DNA of 64,000 nt from JBEBVQ01 sp037190845 (lineage in GTDB: Bacteria; Bacteroidota; Bacteroidia; Chitinophagales; Chitinophagaceae): positions 62,001 through 126,000 of the forward strand of contig JBBCJI010000018.1 in the NCBI GenBank assembly GCA_037190845.1, given 5' to 3'. The notes under the pieces are model-generated. The model saw only the letters and a program-made list of their open reading frames with translations, searched no databases and was not told where the DNA came from. The translations under genes were made by a program, and so were the position numbers. How positions within the stretch are numbered: position 1 is the stretch's first letter; each line of letters opens with the position of its first letter. Below, one piece after another: positions 42,846-52,484 of the stretch.

Positions 42846-45800
42846 TTACCGGATCACCATCTTCTGAACATCATAGAACAAGTCATCTGATCCTTTCAGA
42901 GAGATAAACAATATTGTTCCGGAAGGCAGGTTCAGATCAACAGGGATCGCATTCACACCCATGGCAGCTGCAACACTCCTTGAGAAAACTACTTTACCTG
43001 TGACATCTGTGATACTCATATCCAGTATCCTTTCTTCCTCCGATACAAAGCGGCATTCAAATTTCCCTTCGTTCGGATTGGGAGCGATGGTCAATATCCT
43101 TGAGTCCAATCCTCTTGTAGCCGTCACTGCTTCCTTCGAGAAGGATACATCACTTATATTCAACGTAATATTCTGACTTTTACCACCATCCGTAGTATAC
43201 GTAAACACAATTGTCTTCACGTCTTTGGGATTAAACGGAGCTTCTATACGGTCAGAGAGGAAATCGTCAAAACTGATCGAATATTCCTTGCCTTTTTCGG
43301 TAAGGGTCACGGCAGTTTTGTACTGGCTCCTCCAGTCTACGATGGAATCGCGCGTCAGGCGCACCTCAACCTGCCCGTTACCTTGTGCATAAAACTTAAG
43401 CGATTTGTATGCTGTAAGATCTGCCTTCTCAGTACCCGAGCGGATTGCCTTGTAAACAGATACATAATCCCTGCTCTTTGCCTGTAAGGTTACATTCCTG
43501 TATACCGGATACTCTCCGTCTTTGTATACGCGCTCTTTATTATTACCACGCTCAAAGCGTTCTACGGCAGTATAAGCATTATCATAGTCAATACCCCAGT
43601 TGCCGTCAGCCAGATAAACTTCATCTTCCAGCACGCCATCCAGGTACAGACTTCCCTGATATTCATAACCATCCTTTATCGGAATAATGAACTCATTATT
43701 CTTTCCGGGAACCAGTGTAAGCGGAATTTCCATCATGCTAAGGCCTGCATCTTCATTGATACGCTCTTCAAAAACCAGGCGGGCAGAAGTTGCATTGGTT
43801 GTGTTATTGATACGGACGATCAGGTTGTCTTTATCACGATATCCGTAAGTGATATAGGATTTAGGCAATACCATATCATTTGTCTGCACCACCGCCTGCT
43901 CTTTCTTCAGATTATCGAGCACATCGCCGGCCAGCTTAACAGCATGATCCGGATGAGCCGACCAAACCTGGAAATTGTACATGTTTTCATCGGGTTCATA
44001 TGAAGACAGCAGCCAGTTTGTCTGGAGTGTATAGTTATCACGGCGTTTATCTTTACCAACGACAAAGGCAATTGCATATTCAACAATACCACCGTCGCGT
44101 TTCAGCGCAAAGCGGGTAAAGTCATATCCCTGTATTTTGATATCTTCTACAAACAGCAGCTCTGCACCGCGGAACCTGTCGCATATAGATTTAGTATGAC
44201 TATACGCACGGTCCAGGGTTTTGATGCCCAGTGCAACAGCTTTTGCTTTTTGGTTGCGTGTGTAGTCAACAGAAAGTACATCAACAGCAGAAGTGATAGA
44301 TAACAGATCCGTTGGAGATGTTATGTATACGGCATCGCCTGCTTCCAGTTGCGCCGGAATCATATCCGTCAGCTCCTGTCCGCTTATTGTACCTTTTGCT
44401 ACGGCATTAAACACCTGTGGCATAAATACAACAGCCTGTGTATAATCAACCTTAGCATTCACACTGTTTTTGATCCTGTTGAAATCCCGTTTTGTAACAA
44501 GGCCGCCCATACTTTCACTTTCAATACCACCGTCATTTCCACCGGTAACGGAATCCGAAATCACTACAACAGAAAGCTTTGCCGTATCAGCACATCCTCC
44601 GGAAGTGCCGGTTACGATCTGGATCACTTCATACGTTCCTGCCGAATCATAGGATTTAACAGGATTTACATCAGAAGATGTAGTCAGATCTCCGAAACTC
44701 CAGTGATATGTATGGACACCCGTAGCAGTTGAAGTAAATTCAAAGCTGTTACCAGTAAGTTCCTGTGTTGCTTCATTAACCGTAAATCCTGCTACAGGAG
44801 CGTTATACACAATTACAGGAAGCGTAACGGTATCAGATCCGCCTGCACCGGTTACAATCAGCTGCACGGTGTAATTGCCAGGTGTACTGTAGCTGTATAC
44901 CGGGCTTGCTTGTGTGGACGTATTCCCGTCACCGAATGACCAGGCATATGTCAGCGGAGCTGCACCCGTAGATGTATTCGTAAACAAAAAGCTGTTGCCA
45001 CCCAGGCATTGCTTGTCAATATTAACTGTAAAAGATGCATCTGTTACTTCGGGAATCACTTTTACCGTTTTGTATACATAAGCCATGCAGCCTTTCTGCG
45101 TATAGACGATCTGTTTTACCTGATAGGTACCTACAGCAGCATAGCTGTGTACCGGATTAGCCACATTTGAAGTATTACCGTCGCCAAATATCCAGTGATA
45201 GCTGTGTGCACTGTGCGTGGACGTAAATTCAAAACTGTTACCACTCAGATACTGAATTGTATCGTTCACGGTAAATCCCGCCTGAGGCGCATCCACGATC
45301 ACTGTTTTTGAAATTGAGTCTTTGCCGCCTGCACCCGTTACAACCAGTTTCACTGTGTATGTACCGGCTGCTGCATAAGTATGGGTAGTATTTTGAGTAG
45401 TAGCAGTATTACCGTCACCAAAGTGCCACAGGTAAGTCAGCGGCGCACCACCGGTTGAAGTATTCGTAAACGAGAAGTTATTACCGTCAAGGCATTGCTT
45501 GTCGTTATTGATCGTAAAGGACGCATCTGTAGGATTTGCGACCACCTTCACTGTTTTATACGCATAAGCCCAGCAACCTTTCGGAGTAAATACTTTTTGC
45601 TTGACATTATAAGTACCAACGGCAGCATAAGTATGCACCGGATTGGCTGCAGTTGATGTATGTCCGTCGCCGAACTCCCAATAATAGCTATGGGCAGCAT
45701 GAGCGGAAGTAAACGTAAAGCTGTTCCCTGCCAAAAGCTGTATTGTATCATTCACACTAAATCCTGGCAAAGGTTTTTCTACCGTAACCGTTTTTGAAAC

Positions 45801-47600
45801 GGAATCCTTACCACCCGCACCGGTTACCACCAGCTTTACGGTGTATACGCCACCAGAAGCATATATATGCTGGGGATTTGTTGTCGTAGATGTATTTCCA
45901 TCTCCAAAATACCACATATAGGTCAATGGTGCACCACCAGTCGAAGTATTTGTAAACTTAAACTTATTACCGTCAAGACATTGCTTGTCGTTATCAATTG
46001 TAAACTTAGCGTCTGTCGGAGTTGCTGTAACAGTTACGACAAGAGAGAAACTGTCTTTACAGTCTTTGTTGGTGGTGACCACCTGCTTTACCGTATATGT
46101 ACCCGCTGCTGCATAGCTGTGTGTGGGGTTCTGGCTGGTTGATGTATTGCCATCTCCAAAATACCATTTGTATGTGTTACCACTGGCATGGCTCGATGTG
46201 GTAAATACAAAATTATTTCCAATCAGCGCCTGTGTAGCATTGTTGACTGTAAATCCGGGTGTCGGGGCAGGCCATACATTTACCGTCTTCGTAACGGAAT
46301 CCTTACCGCCGGGGCCGGTGACTACCAGCTTCACAGAATACGTACCGGCTGTGGAATAAGCATGAGTAGCATTTTGGGTAGTAGCGGTGTTACCGTCGCC
46401 GAAGTGCCATTTATAGGTCAGCGGAGCCGTTCCGGTTGAAGTATTGGTGAAGGAGAAACTGTTACCGCCCAGGCATTGTTTATCGTTGTTGATCGTAAAC
46501 TTGGCATCCGGAGGAGTGGAAGGTATGCTGCAGCCGGAAACATCGGGTTTAAATATAGCATAGTGAATTTCACCACCAGCTTGCTGCTTAAAGGTTTTGG
46601 CTATTACCTGTCCTTCAATATTGGCATTGTTACCTGATTTGGTTACTACCGCAAACGGAGCAAAGACCGTACCTTCTACGGCTCCGTTACCTTGTATGGT
46701 CAGAGAAGTAGTGTTATAAAAATTGTAGAGAATATACTGACAACCGACAAGCCCGCCAAAGCTTCCTGCAGTATTATATACATTCCAGTTAAAGTTGCCG
46801 GGAGCATTTACATTAATGATCAGCACACGGTCGGGAGAAGGTGTATTATTAAAACTAAGCTCCTGCATATTATTCATTTCTGCACCACTGATGTTTAGAA
46901 TGTTGATCCCATTATTTAATGTGATCTTCACCTGGTTGGGCATTCCTGTACGGCCAATCACAGTACCACCAGAATTAGTGAGGTATGCGTTATCGGTACA
47001 AGCAGAAAGACTTGTAGCATTACTTTGCATTTGCGCAAACGCTGCAGCAAAATCTATCAATCCACCCTGGAACACCGGGTTATTGGAAGCGCTCACCTCA
47101 GGGCTGTACGTATTTGCCTTTGCTTCAAGCTCAATCCTGGGAGCACCATTATAATCCACACCCGGGGTAATCCGGATCGGAGAATAAGCATTGTTCCCAT
47201 CCTTATACCACGCCTGGGAATTATTCTGATCACCGATCTTCACATAACCGTTTTTCAACACTTTGAATGAATTCCCTCCTTCATAATATACTTTACCGCC
47301 CACCAGCAGTCCAATGGTAATACCGCCCACCTTAAACGTGCCGGCATCATGTGCTGCCACATCGTGATTTCCTTTAATCTTCAGATTACCGCCCATAGCC
47401 ATCGGGCCTTCCGTTTCACTGGTAGACATTTCTGCATCATCCAGGAAGAACGCATTAAAATTCAAAGCGGGAGCAGTGGGACTTTGCGCCCCTGCCTGGC
47501 CTGCAAGTAACAGCAGCATGCCGAGTAGCAACACTCCTGTCCGGAAATTGCACCGACTGATGACACTGCAAAGCCGGTTCTGTGTAACATTGACAGACAT
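42846..47600 (-). CDS. Giant T9SS adhesin: choice-of-anchor A, eight PKD domains, CBM-like domain, type A sorting signal
   Basis: A 1584-residue secreted protein. Signal peptide about 1-39. A choice-of-anchor A domain (about 45-350; LNFNAFFLDDAEMS, MAMGGNLKI, IEGQVIAKTFKQ) leads into eight PKD domains (about 362-1010) in four alternating pairs. One type starts with a conserved NDKQCL segment and contains TNTSTGxAPLTYxW-FGDGN. The other starts GFTVNxxTQ and contains a YxW-FGDG core. A region of about 470 residues follows. Near 1390-1485 it resembles CBM11/CIA30-type carbohydrate-binding sandwiches (LKFYAQGNGQVEVRL, VKTIVFTYTT). The end is a type A sorting domain (ILTIAPNPNEGKFECRF, KMVIR). Its position between two polysaccharide modules suggests a matrix adhesin. 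Confidence 0.9.
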   Translation of the reverse strand: MSVNVTQNRLCSVISRCNFRTGVLLLGMLLLLAGQAGAQSPTAPALNFNAFFLDDAEMSTSETEGPMAMGGNLKIKGNHDVAAHDAGTFKVGGITIGLLVGGKVYYEGGNSFKVLKNGYVKIGDQNNSQAWYKDGNNAYSPIRITPGVDYNGAPRIELEAKANTYSPEVSASNNPVFQGGLIDFAAAFAQMQSNATSLSACTDNAYLTNSGGTVIGRTGMPNQVKITLNNGINILNISGAEMNNMQELSFNNTPSPDRVLIINVNAPGNFNWNVYNTAGSFGGLVGCQYILYNFYNTTSLTIQGNGAVEGTVFAPFAVVTKSGNNANIEGQVIAKTFKQQAGGEIHYAIFKPDVSGCSIPSTPPDAKFTINNDKQCLGGNSFSFTNTSTGTAPLTYKWHFGDGNTATTQNATHAYSTAGTYSVKLVVTGPGGKDSVTKTVNVWPAPTPGFTVNNATQALIGNNFVFTTSSHASGNTYKWYFGDGNTSTSQNPTHSYAAAGTYTVKQVVTTNKDCKDSFSLVVTVTATPTDAKFTIDNDKQCLDGNKFKFTNTSTGGAPLTYMWYFGDGNTSTTTNPQHIYASGGVYTVKLVVTGAGGKDSVSKTVTVEKPLPGFSVNDTIQLLAGNSFTFTSAHAAHSYYWEFGDGHTSTAANPVHTYAAVGTYNVKQKVFTPKGCWAYAYKTVKVVANPTDASFTINNDKQCLDGNNFSFTNTSTGGAPLTYLWHFGDGNTATTQNTTHTYAAAGTYTVKLVVTGAGGKDSISKTVIVDAPQAGFTVNDTIQYLSGNSFEFTSTHSAHSYHWIFGDGNTSNVANPVHSYAAVGTYQVKQIVYTQKGCMAYVYKTVKVIPEVTDASFTVNIDKQCLGGNSFLFTNTSTGAAPLTYAWSFGDGNTSTQASPVYSYSTPGNYTVQLIVTGAGGSDTVTLPVIVYNAPVAGFTVNEATQELTGNSFEFTSTATGVHTYHWSFGDLTTSSDVNPVKSYDSAGTYEVIQIVTGTSGGCADTAKLSVVVISDSVTGGNDGGIESESMGGLVTKRDFNRIKNSVNAKVDYTQAVVFMPQVFNAVAKGTISGQELTDMIPAQLEAGDAVYITSPTDLLSITSAVDVLSVDYTRNQKAKAVALGIKTLDRAYSHTKSICDRFRGAELLFVEDIKIQGYDFTRFALKRDGGIVEYAIAFVVGKDKRRDNYTLQTNWLLSSYEPDENMYNFQVWSAHPDHAVKLAGDVLDNLKKEQAVVQTNDMVLPKSYITYGYRDKDNLIVRINNTTNATSARLVFEERINEDAGLSMMEIPLTLVPGKNNEFIIPIKDGYEYQGSLYLDGVLEDEVYLADGNWGIDYDNAYTAVERFERGNNKERVYKDGEYPVYRNVTLQAKSRDYVSVYKAIRSGTEKADLTAYKSLKFYAQGNGQVEVRLTRDSIVDWRSQYKTAVTLTEKGKEYSISFDDFLSDRIEAPFNPKDVKTIVFTYTTDGGKSQNITLNISDVSFSKEAVTATRGLDSRILTIAPNPNEGKFECRFVSEEERILDMSITDVTGKVVFSRSVAAAMGVNAIPVDLNLPSGTILFISLKGSDDLFYDVQKMVIR
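44555..46515 (-). repeat. Tandem PKD-pair repeats inside the adhesin gene
   Basis: Four successive units of roughly 480-500 bp, each encoding one A-type and one B-type PKD domain. The first three pairs are closely similar in DNA and the fourth is more diverged, consistent with unit duplication. Confidence 0.8.
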
Positions 47601-47749
47601 TGTGGTTGGTTGTTTGGTTAAGAATGTGGAATAAACAGATTTAGAAAAAACAGGTATTTGCTCTTTTAACGATGAATACTTGAATGAGCAAAAATATTAC
47701 GAGGGGATGCAAATGGGTGTTAACCGGATGTTATTGGGAGTTGTTAACC

Positions 47750-47782
47750 AATTGTTATTCGACTCGTTACAAATAACAAATT
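47750..47782. promoter_or_regulatory. Inverted-repeat candidate operator upstream of the adhesin gene
   Basis: AATTGTTATT (47750-47759) and ATAACAAATT (47773-47782) form an imperfect dyad 150 bases upstream of the adhesin ATG. The same AATTGTTATT...ATAACAAT pattern occurs before the first gene of the locus (55351-55384). Two TGTTAACC direct repeats lie just beside it (about 47719 and 47742). Confidence 0.45.
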
Positions 47783-47796
47783 AAAATAATTTAAAA

Positions 47797-47852
47797 AAAT
47801 AAAAGCCCGGCTAATATTTCATTTTCAGTGAAATATCAGCCGGGGCTATTTA
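47797..47852 (-). terminator. Terminator of the TPR-YaiO gene
   Basis: AGCCCGGCT-A-ATATTTCA (47804-47821) pairs with TGAAATAT-C-AGCCGGGGCT (47829-47847), preceded by an A-run that becomes the minus-strand T-tail. It lies about 45 bases after the stop at 47895. Confidence 0.85.
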
Positions 47853-47894
47853 CCTGACACCAGACGGTATCAGTATTAAAGAAGTAAGGAGGGT

Positions 47895-50800
47895 TTAAAA
47901 TTTACGCGTCAGCGAAAGGTAAAGATCGTATTGATTCAGGTAGCGGTCTATTCCGATCCGGTTATTGCTCCATCCGACAGCGGCGCCGAATGTAGTACGA
48001 TAATGAACTGTTTTCTGATAACCGACTGTGACATAGCGTGTCAGCCAGTCGCCGGCAAGTTGCGGCATCAGGATCACACGGCTGCGGTCATCCGGCGAAG
48101 TACCGATTCCCCCCACTACATACATATATTCCTGACGATCGTTCATGTAATAACGTGTAGTAAGCTGAAAGGCGTGGTATCTCCGGGATTTATCCGTAGT
48201 CTGGCGTTGGCCAACGTTTCCGTCCGGATCATTGATGCTCATATAACGTTCAGGGTTATCAAAAATAAGGAACCCACGGAGGTTAATCCAGAAATCACCC
48301 ATCCCTTTCGCTATAGATGCAACACCGGATACCATGGAAGCCCGCTGTGTGATCTTGTACAAATCCTCATCTCCTCCCGGGAGCGTGACAACAGAATCTA
48401 TAACGCTCTGCACTTTTACATAGCGCACACCCAGTTCTGTTTCCCAATCATGTTTCCATCCTTTGAAGAGTGAATAGCCCAACCTTAACTCAGGGAATAC
48501 ATTAAGATCCTGCGAGTAAGCGGCCACTGCATACGAGTACAACGTTTTGGTATGGTTGTAATACAGATCGCCTTCAAACTGCAGACCAGCACGTTCATGA
48601 CGACCGCCTACATTGACCCTGCCGGCAAAGGATCCATCCTTAAAAAAGCGACGATACTCCACCGTTGCAATACGGTAAGGCTGCATGGCAGTATTATATG
48701 TAGATTGCTGATAGTACAAGCCAAATTGATTCCGGTACATTTTACTTTTCAAATAATTGGCATAGTCAATGTTTTTCTGGGAAGGCTGCATGGCTACCAG
48801 CTTATCCGCTTCTTCGGCTGCCTGTGTATACATCCGCTTGTTTTCGAGCGTCAGAGCACGCTGCCGGATAAAACCGGCATTGGCCGGATAATAACGAAGT
48901 CCCTTGTCGGTCATAGCAAGTGCACTGTCATATTCTTTTTGCGCATTATAAAGATTAATCGATGCATACAGAGCAGTAGAATCATACGGGCTGATCGCAA
49001 GCACTCTTTTAAATTCGGCCAATGCTTCGTCCCATACTTCCTGTTTCTGATAAGCCAGACCGGAGGCAACCAGGTTATCCATATAAGCAGCACGGTATGT
49101 TTTGTTGTACGGATACTGCTGCATCAGTTTATCCGCAATTGCATAGGCCTGGCGGTATTGCTTTTGTTCGCTGAGTACAGATGCTTTTTTCAATAAAAAG
49201 TCTTTGTCATCAGGGTAATATTGCAAAGCGATATTTGCATAACGCAAAGCACTGTCCGAACGTCCCATACCACTCTCCAGGTTCACTACGTAGGCGAGGG
49301 CATCGCGGTTCTGAGGCGATTGCTGTAACGCCTGCTTGAATTGTTTGATAGCACGTTCCATTTCGTCTCCATTCATCAGGAGGCGCCCGGCCTGCATCTG
49401 CTGTTCGGTAAGGATAGCTCCATAACGGGGATTATCCGGATGCTGGGCAATCAGCGTGCTGATCACCGGAAAAGCCTCATTATACCTGCCTGCGTCGGCA
49501 AGCACGGAAGCTTTTTTCAGTAACAACGTTTCATCGTCTTCCCGGTATTGCAATGCCATATTTAATGCACGGAGGGCATTCTCATAGTCCTTTTGCTCAA
49601 TGTACAGATTGGCGATATAATTCACGGCGTCTGCATTGGACGGGTCAATATTCAATGCGCCTTCAAACTCCTGAAGTGCTTTGTCATACTGTTTTTCGTT
49701 CAGATAATATTTACCGGAAGCTACCTTCATTTCAGATGCACGGCCACGCATTGCATCCGATTCCGGATTACGCCGCCATAGTTCGTTTACGATATTTGCT
49801 GCTTCTGTTTTATTTCCGAGTATTTCAAGGACATCTGCTTTTTTTGCCAGCAACGTAACGTCATCAGGCGTTGATTTCAAGCCCCTGTTGATCCAGTCAA
49901 GCGCATTACGGTATACCCCTCGGTCCATACTGATTGCTATCAGCTTGTTCAGGGCTTCACGATTGCCGGGGCTGGTTTCGAGTACCGACTGGTAAAGCAC
50001 ATACGGATCAGTATGCTCATAATAACGGGAAGCATCCATCTTCAGATCCATATCGAGCTGCCTTACTTTTGCATCATTAGGATAATGTTTCCTAAGTGTC
50101 TTCATCACTTCGGTAGCATCGGCATAGCGATGCATTTCCTGCAACAGCGACAACTTACGCATCAGCAGTGTATAGGACGTAGGATCGCTGGCCAACGCGA
50201 GGTTGACCTGCGCAAGCGCCGACTGGTGATCACCTGTTTTAAGGCTTAACCCGGAAAGATAATCTACAGCATCCCGGTTGTCCGGCGCTACTTTCAGCGC
50301 TGCTTCAAAATGATAACGCGCCTGTGTCAGCAATCCTTTATCGCGATAGTACTTACCAGCTTCTTCGTGGTGACCGGCATAAGCCCGTTGTGCTTCCGGC
50401 TGATCGGGATAACGCTGTATGATATCATCAGCAATAGTGTTGCCGGCAGTAAACTGTTTGTTGGCATCCAGGATCGAAAGCTTTTTGATACTGAATTCCA
50501 GGTCATTGGGAAAACGCATTAATGCACGGTTGGCATATCCGAGCGCCTGATTTACGTTACCATCACCCAGTTCCATATTAATCGCGTAAAAATAGGCGTC
50601 CCGGTATTTAGGTGCACGGTCCATCACCTTGATCACATAGGGCCGGGCAGATTTATACTGACGGGTCAGCACATACAAACGCCCCAGCAACAGGTTATAA
50701 TCCACATTGTTCGGATACCTGTCTACCGCTTTACGCGCCAGTTCAATGGCTTTGGTATAATTCTTGCGCTCGGTCTGCCGTACCGCCTCCTCATATATCT

Positions 50801-50909
50801 CATCTACGTCGCTCTTACGAATATTTGCATTGAGCAATTGTGCAGATACATCAGTAGACCCTAATGTCAGTATTAAAGCAGCAATCATCAATTTTCTAAG
50901 CAGAAGCAT
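47895..50909 (-). CDS. TPR protein with YaiO-like outer-membrane beta-barrel
   Basis: 1004 residues from the ATG at 50909, which begins a signal peptide (LLLRKLMIAALILTLGSTDVSA). The longer frame to 51020 would overlap the GT2 gene and mask this signal. About 740 residues of TPR repeats follow (for example YTKAIELARKAVDRYPNN, YDKALQEFEGALNIDPSN, DEALAEFKRVLAISPYDS). A C-terminal barrel of about 230 residues resembles YaiO (ATVEYRRFFKDGSFAGRVNVG, AGLQFEGDLYYNHTKTLYSYA, YLSLTRKF). It probably forms the periplasmic tunnel and outer-membrane exit for the polysaccharide made by the adjacent GT2 synthase, 34 bases upstream. Confidence 0.9.
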   Translation of the reverse strand: MLLLRKLMIAALILTLGSTDVSAQLLNANIRKSDVDEIYEEAVRQTERKNYTKAIELARKAVDRYPNNVDYNLLLGRLYVLTRQYKSARPYVIKVMDRAPKYRDAYFYAINMELGDGNVNQALGYANRALMRFPNDLEFSIKKLSILDANKQFTAGNTIADDIIQRYPDQPEAQRAYAGHHEEAGKYYRDKGLLTQARYHFEAALKVAPDNRDAVDYLSGLSLKTGDHQSALAQVNLALASDPTSYTLLMRKLSLLQEMHRYADATEVMKTLRKHYPNDAKVRQLDMDLKMDASRYYEHTDPYVLYQSVLETSPGNREALNKLIAISMDRGVYRNALDWINRGLKSTPDDVTLLAKKADVLEILGNKTEAANIVNELWRRNPESDAMRGRASEMKVASGKYYLNEKQYDKALQEFEGALNIDPSNADAVNYIANLYIEQKDYENALRALNMALQYREDDETLLLKKASVLADAGRYNEAFPVISTLIAQHPDNPRYGAILTEQQMQAGRLLMNGDEMERAIKQFKQALQQSPQNRDALAYVVNLESGMGRSDSALRYANIALQYYPDDKDFLLKKASVLSEQKQYRQAYAIADKLMQQYPYNKTYRAAYMDNLVASGLAYQKQEVWDEALAEFKRVLAISPYDSTALYASINLYNAQKEYDSALAMTDKGLRYYPANAGFIRQRALTLENKRMYTQAAEEADKLVAMQPSQKNIDYANYLKSKMYRNQFGLYYQQSTYNTAMQPYRIATVEYRRFFKDGSFAGRVNVGGRHERAGLQFEGDLYYNHTKTLYSYAVAAYSQDLNVFPELRLGYSLFKGWKHDWETELGVRYVKVQSVIDSVVTLPGGDEDLYKITQRASMVSGVASIAKGMGDFWINLRGFLIFDNPERYMSINDPDGNVGQRQTTDKSRRYHAFQLTTRYYMNDRQEYMYVVGGIGTSPDDRSRVILMPQLAGDWLTRYVTVGYQKTVHYRTTFGAAVGWSNNRIGIDRYLNQYDLYLSLTRKF

Positions 50910-50943
50910 AATCTTTATTTTATTCAATCGTTTTAATGAGTCA

Positions 50944-52428
50944 TTACACATCTTGTGCCACTCGTACGGTTTGTGGTGTGTGTTCACGTTGCACATGCGC
51001 TGTGCTTCGTCCGAATCCACGGCGCTGCATGTCGCCCCACACGTGGCGCTTACCGATCATATAGAATATATACCCCCGGATGGCACAGAACAACACAAGC
51101 GGATGGTAAAAGAACATTTCAAAAAGCGGCATAGCACAAAGCGCCAGCGCTTCTTTCCATGTACGGTAATTACGGAATGTCAACTGATCCCATAATATGG
51201 CAATGATAGACATCAGTATCGCATACGTATAGGCAAATGCGAGAATCAGCAGAGCGTAAGGCCAGTTAATCCGGTCCAGTATCACAAGGATAATCATGTA
51301 TATGATACCTGTCAGCTCGATAATAGGAGCCAGAAATTCGAAGAAGAAATTATAGGGATACACGATCATACCCAGTCTGCGGTAACGCGGGTTAAAAAAC
51401 ACCCGTATGTGCTGCACAATAAGCTGGAGTAGTCCCTGTCCCCAACGGGTACGCTGGCGGACAAATACTTTGAGCGTGGGCGGACCTTCCGTCCAGCAAA
51501 GCGTTTTCGGAATATAGCGGATGGCGTACTTGATACGCTGCTCGCAGCAATACCGGATCATCCGGGAGATCATATCCTGGTCTTCTGCAAATGACTGATA
51601 GTTATATCCACCCGCCTGAATAGCGATTTCCGTATCGAAAAGCCCCAGACCACCGGAGACGTTGGGAACGGCATTAATCAGACTCCATCCCATTTTACTC
51701 AGCATATAGGCACGGATATATTCCACTTCCTGAAACCGTGGCAGCATGCTTTTAGGAGGACGCATCCGAATCAGCTCACCATCTTCAAAATCGCAGGAGT
51801 TCGCCATACGCAAAGGAGCACCTACCGCAATCGCGCGACGTTTAGGCTCCTGCATTACAGGCCGGATCAATTCTACCAACGTATCCTTATGCAGGATGCA
51901 ATCCACATCCGTACATACGAAGTACGGGAAAGAGGACGCATTGATACCCGCATTGGAACCATCAGCCTTACTCTTTCCGTTCTCTTTATCAATTACCAGC
52001 AACTTGGAAAATGACGGCTCGGTAGATTTATAAAAACCCTTTACCGGTCTGGTCGTAATTTTTTCATCATAGGCAAAATCAACCTTTACAAGGCTAAATT
52101 CGTCTATTAACAGTTCAAGTGTTTTATCCGTACTACCGTCGTTAATAATGATTACCTCAAAACGTACGTAGTTAAGTGTCAACAGAGAGTGTACATTCGA
52201 GATGATGGTAAGCTCTTCATTATAGGCAGGAGCGATCACCGATATCCCCGGTGCTATCGGTGAATATATAATGGCATCATTATCGGTATAAGTATTCCGC
52301 TTCAGGTATTTCCGGATGGCAATCATGGAAAGGAATACCAGCAGCAGGTACGAAAGGAACAGTACCAGTCCGTAGAAAAAAACGAAATACTCATAAAACC
52401 AGGCAACGCTCTCTATAAAAAATCTCAT
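50944..52428 (-). CDS. Processive GT2 glycosyltransferase (PgaC-like)
   Basis: A 494-residue inner-membrane synthase. One or two TM segments (about 15-38) precede a GT-A domain: APAYNEE, INDGSTDKT (Asp97), KSKADGSNAG, CTDVDC (Asp174/176), a FAEDQD catalytic-base motif and FVRQRTRWGQG (QxxRW), then several TM segments (about 355-460). All residues required for processive synthesis are present. It is flanked by a HEAT-repeat protein and a TPR-YaiO exporter on the same strand. The polymer could be a poly-N-acetylglucosamine-like glycan by similarity to PgaC, but no deacetylase gene is present. Confidence 0.92.
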   Translation of the reverse strand: MRFFIESVAWFYEYFVFFYGLVLFLSYLLLVFLSMIAIRKYLKRNTYTDNDAIIYSPIAPGISVIAPAYNEELTIISNVHSLLTLNYVRFEVIIINDGSTDKTLELLIDEFSLVKVDFAYDEKITTRPVKGFYKSTEPSFSKLLVIDKENGKSKADGSNAGINASSFPYFVCTDVDCILHKDTLVELIRPVMQEPKRRAIAVGAPLRMANSCDFEDGELIRMRPPKSMLPRFQEVEYIRAYMLSKMGWSLINAVPNVSGGLGLFDTEIAIQAGGYNYQSFAEDQDMISRMIRYCCEQRIKYAIRYIPKTLCWTEGPPTLKVFVRQRTRWGQGLLQLIVQHIRVFFNPRYRRLGMIVYPYNFFFEFLAPIIELTGIIYMIILVILDRINWPYALLILAFAYTYAILMSIIAILWDQLTFRNYRTWKEALALCAMPLFEMFFYHPLVLFCAIRGYIFYMIGKRHVWGDMQRRGFGRSTAHVQREHTPQTVRVAQDV

Positions 52429-52484
52429 GGGGCAACAGTTATATACTATTTATCGCTATCGAATGAAAGAAGCATTTAATGAAT

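Noticed and set aside
44555..46515. Regularly repeated DNA considered as a CRISPR-like or satellite array
   Set aside because: The repeats are in-frame PKD domain units inside a coding sequence, with no short repeat-spacer pattern.
50910..51020. N-terminal extension of the TPR-YaiO protein
   Set aside because: Would overlap the GT2 coding sequence; the ATG at 50909 starts a clear signal peptide.
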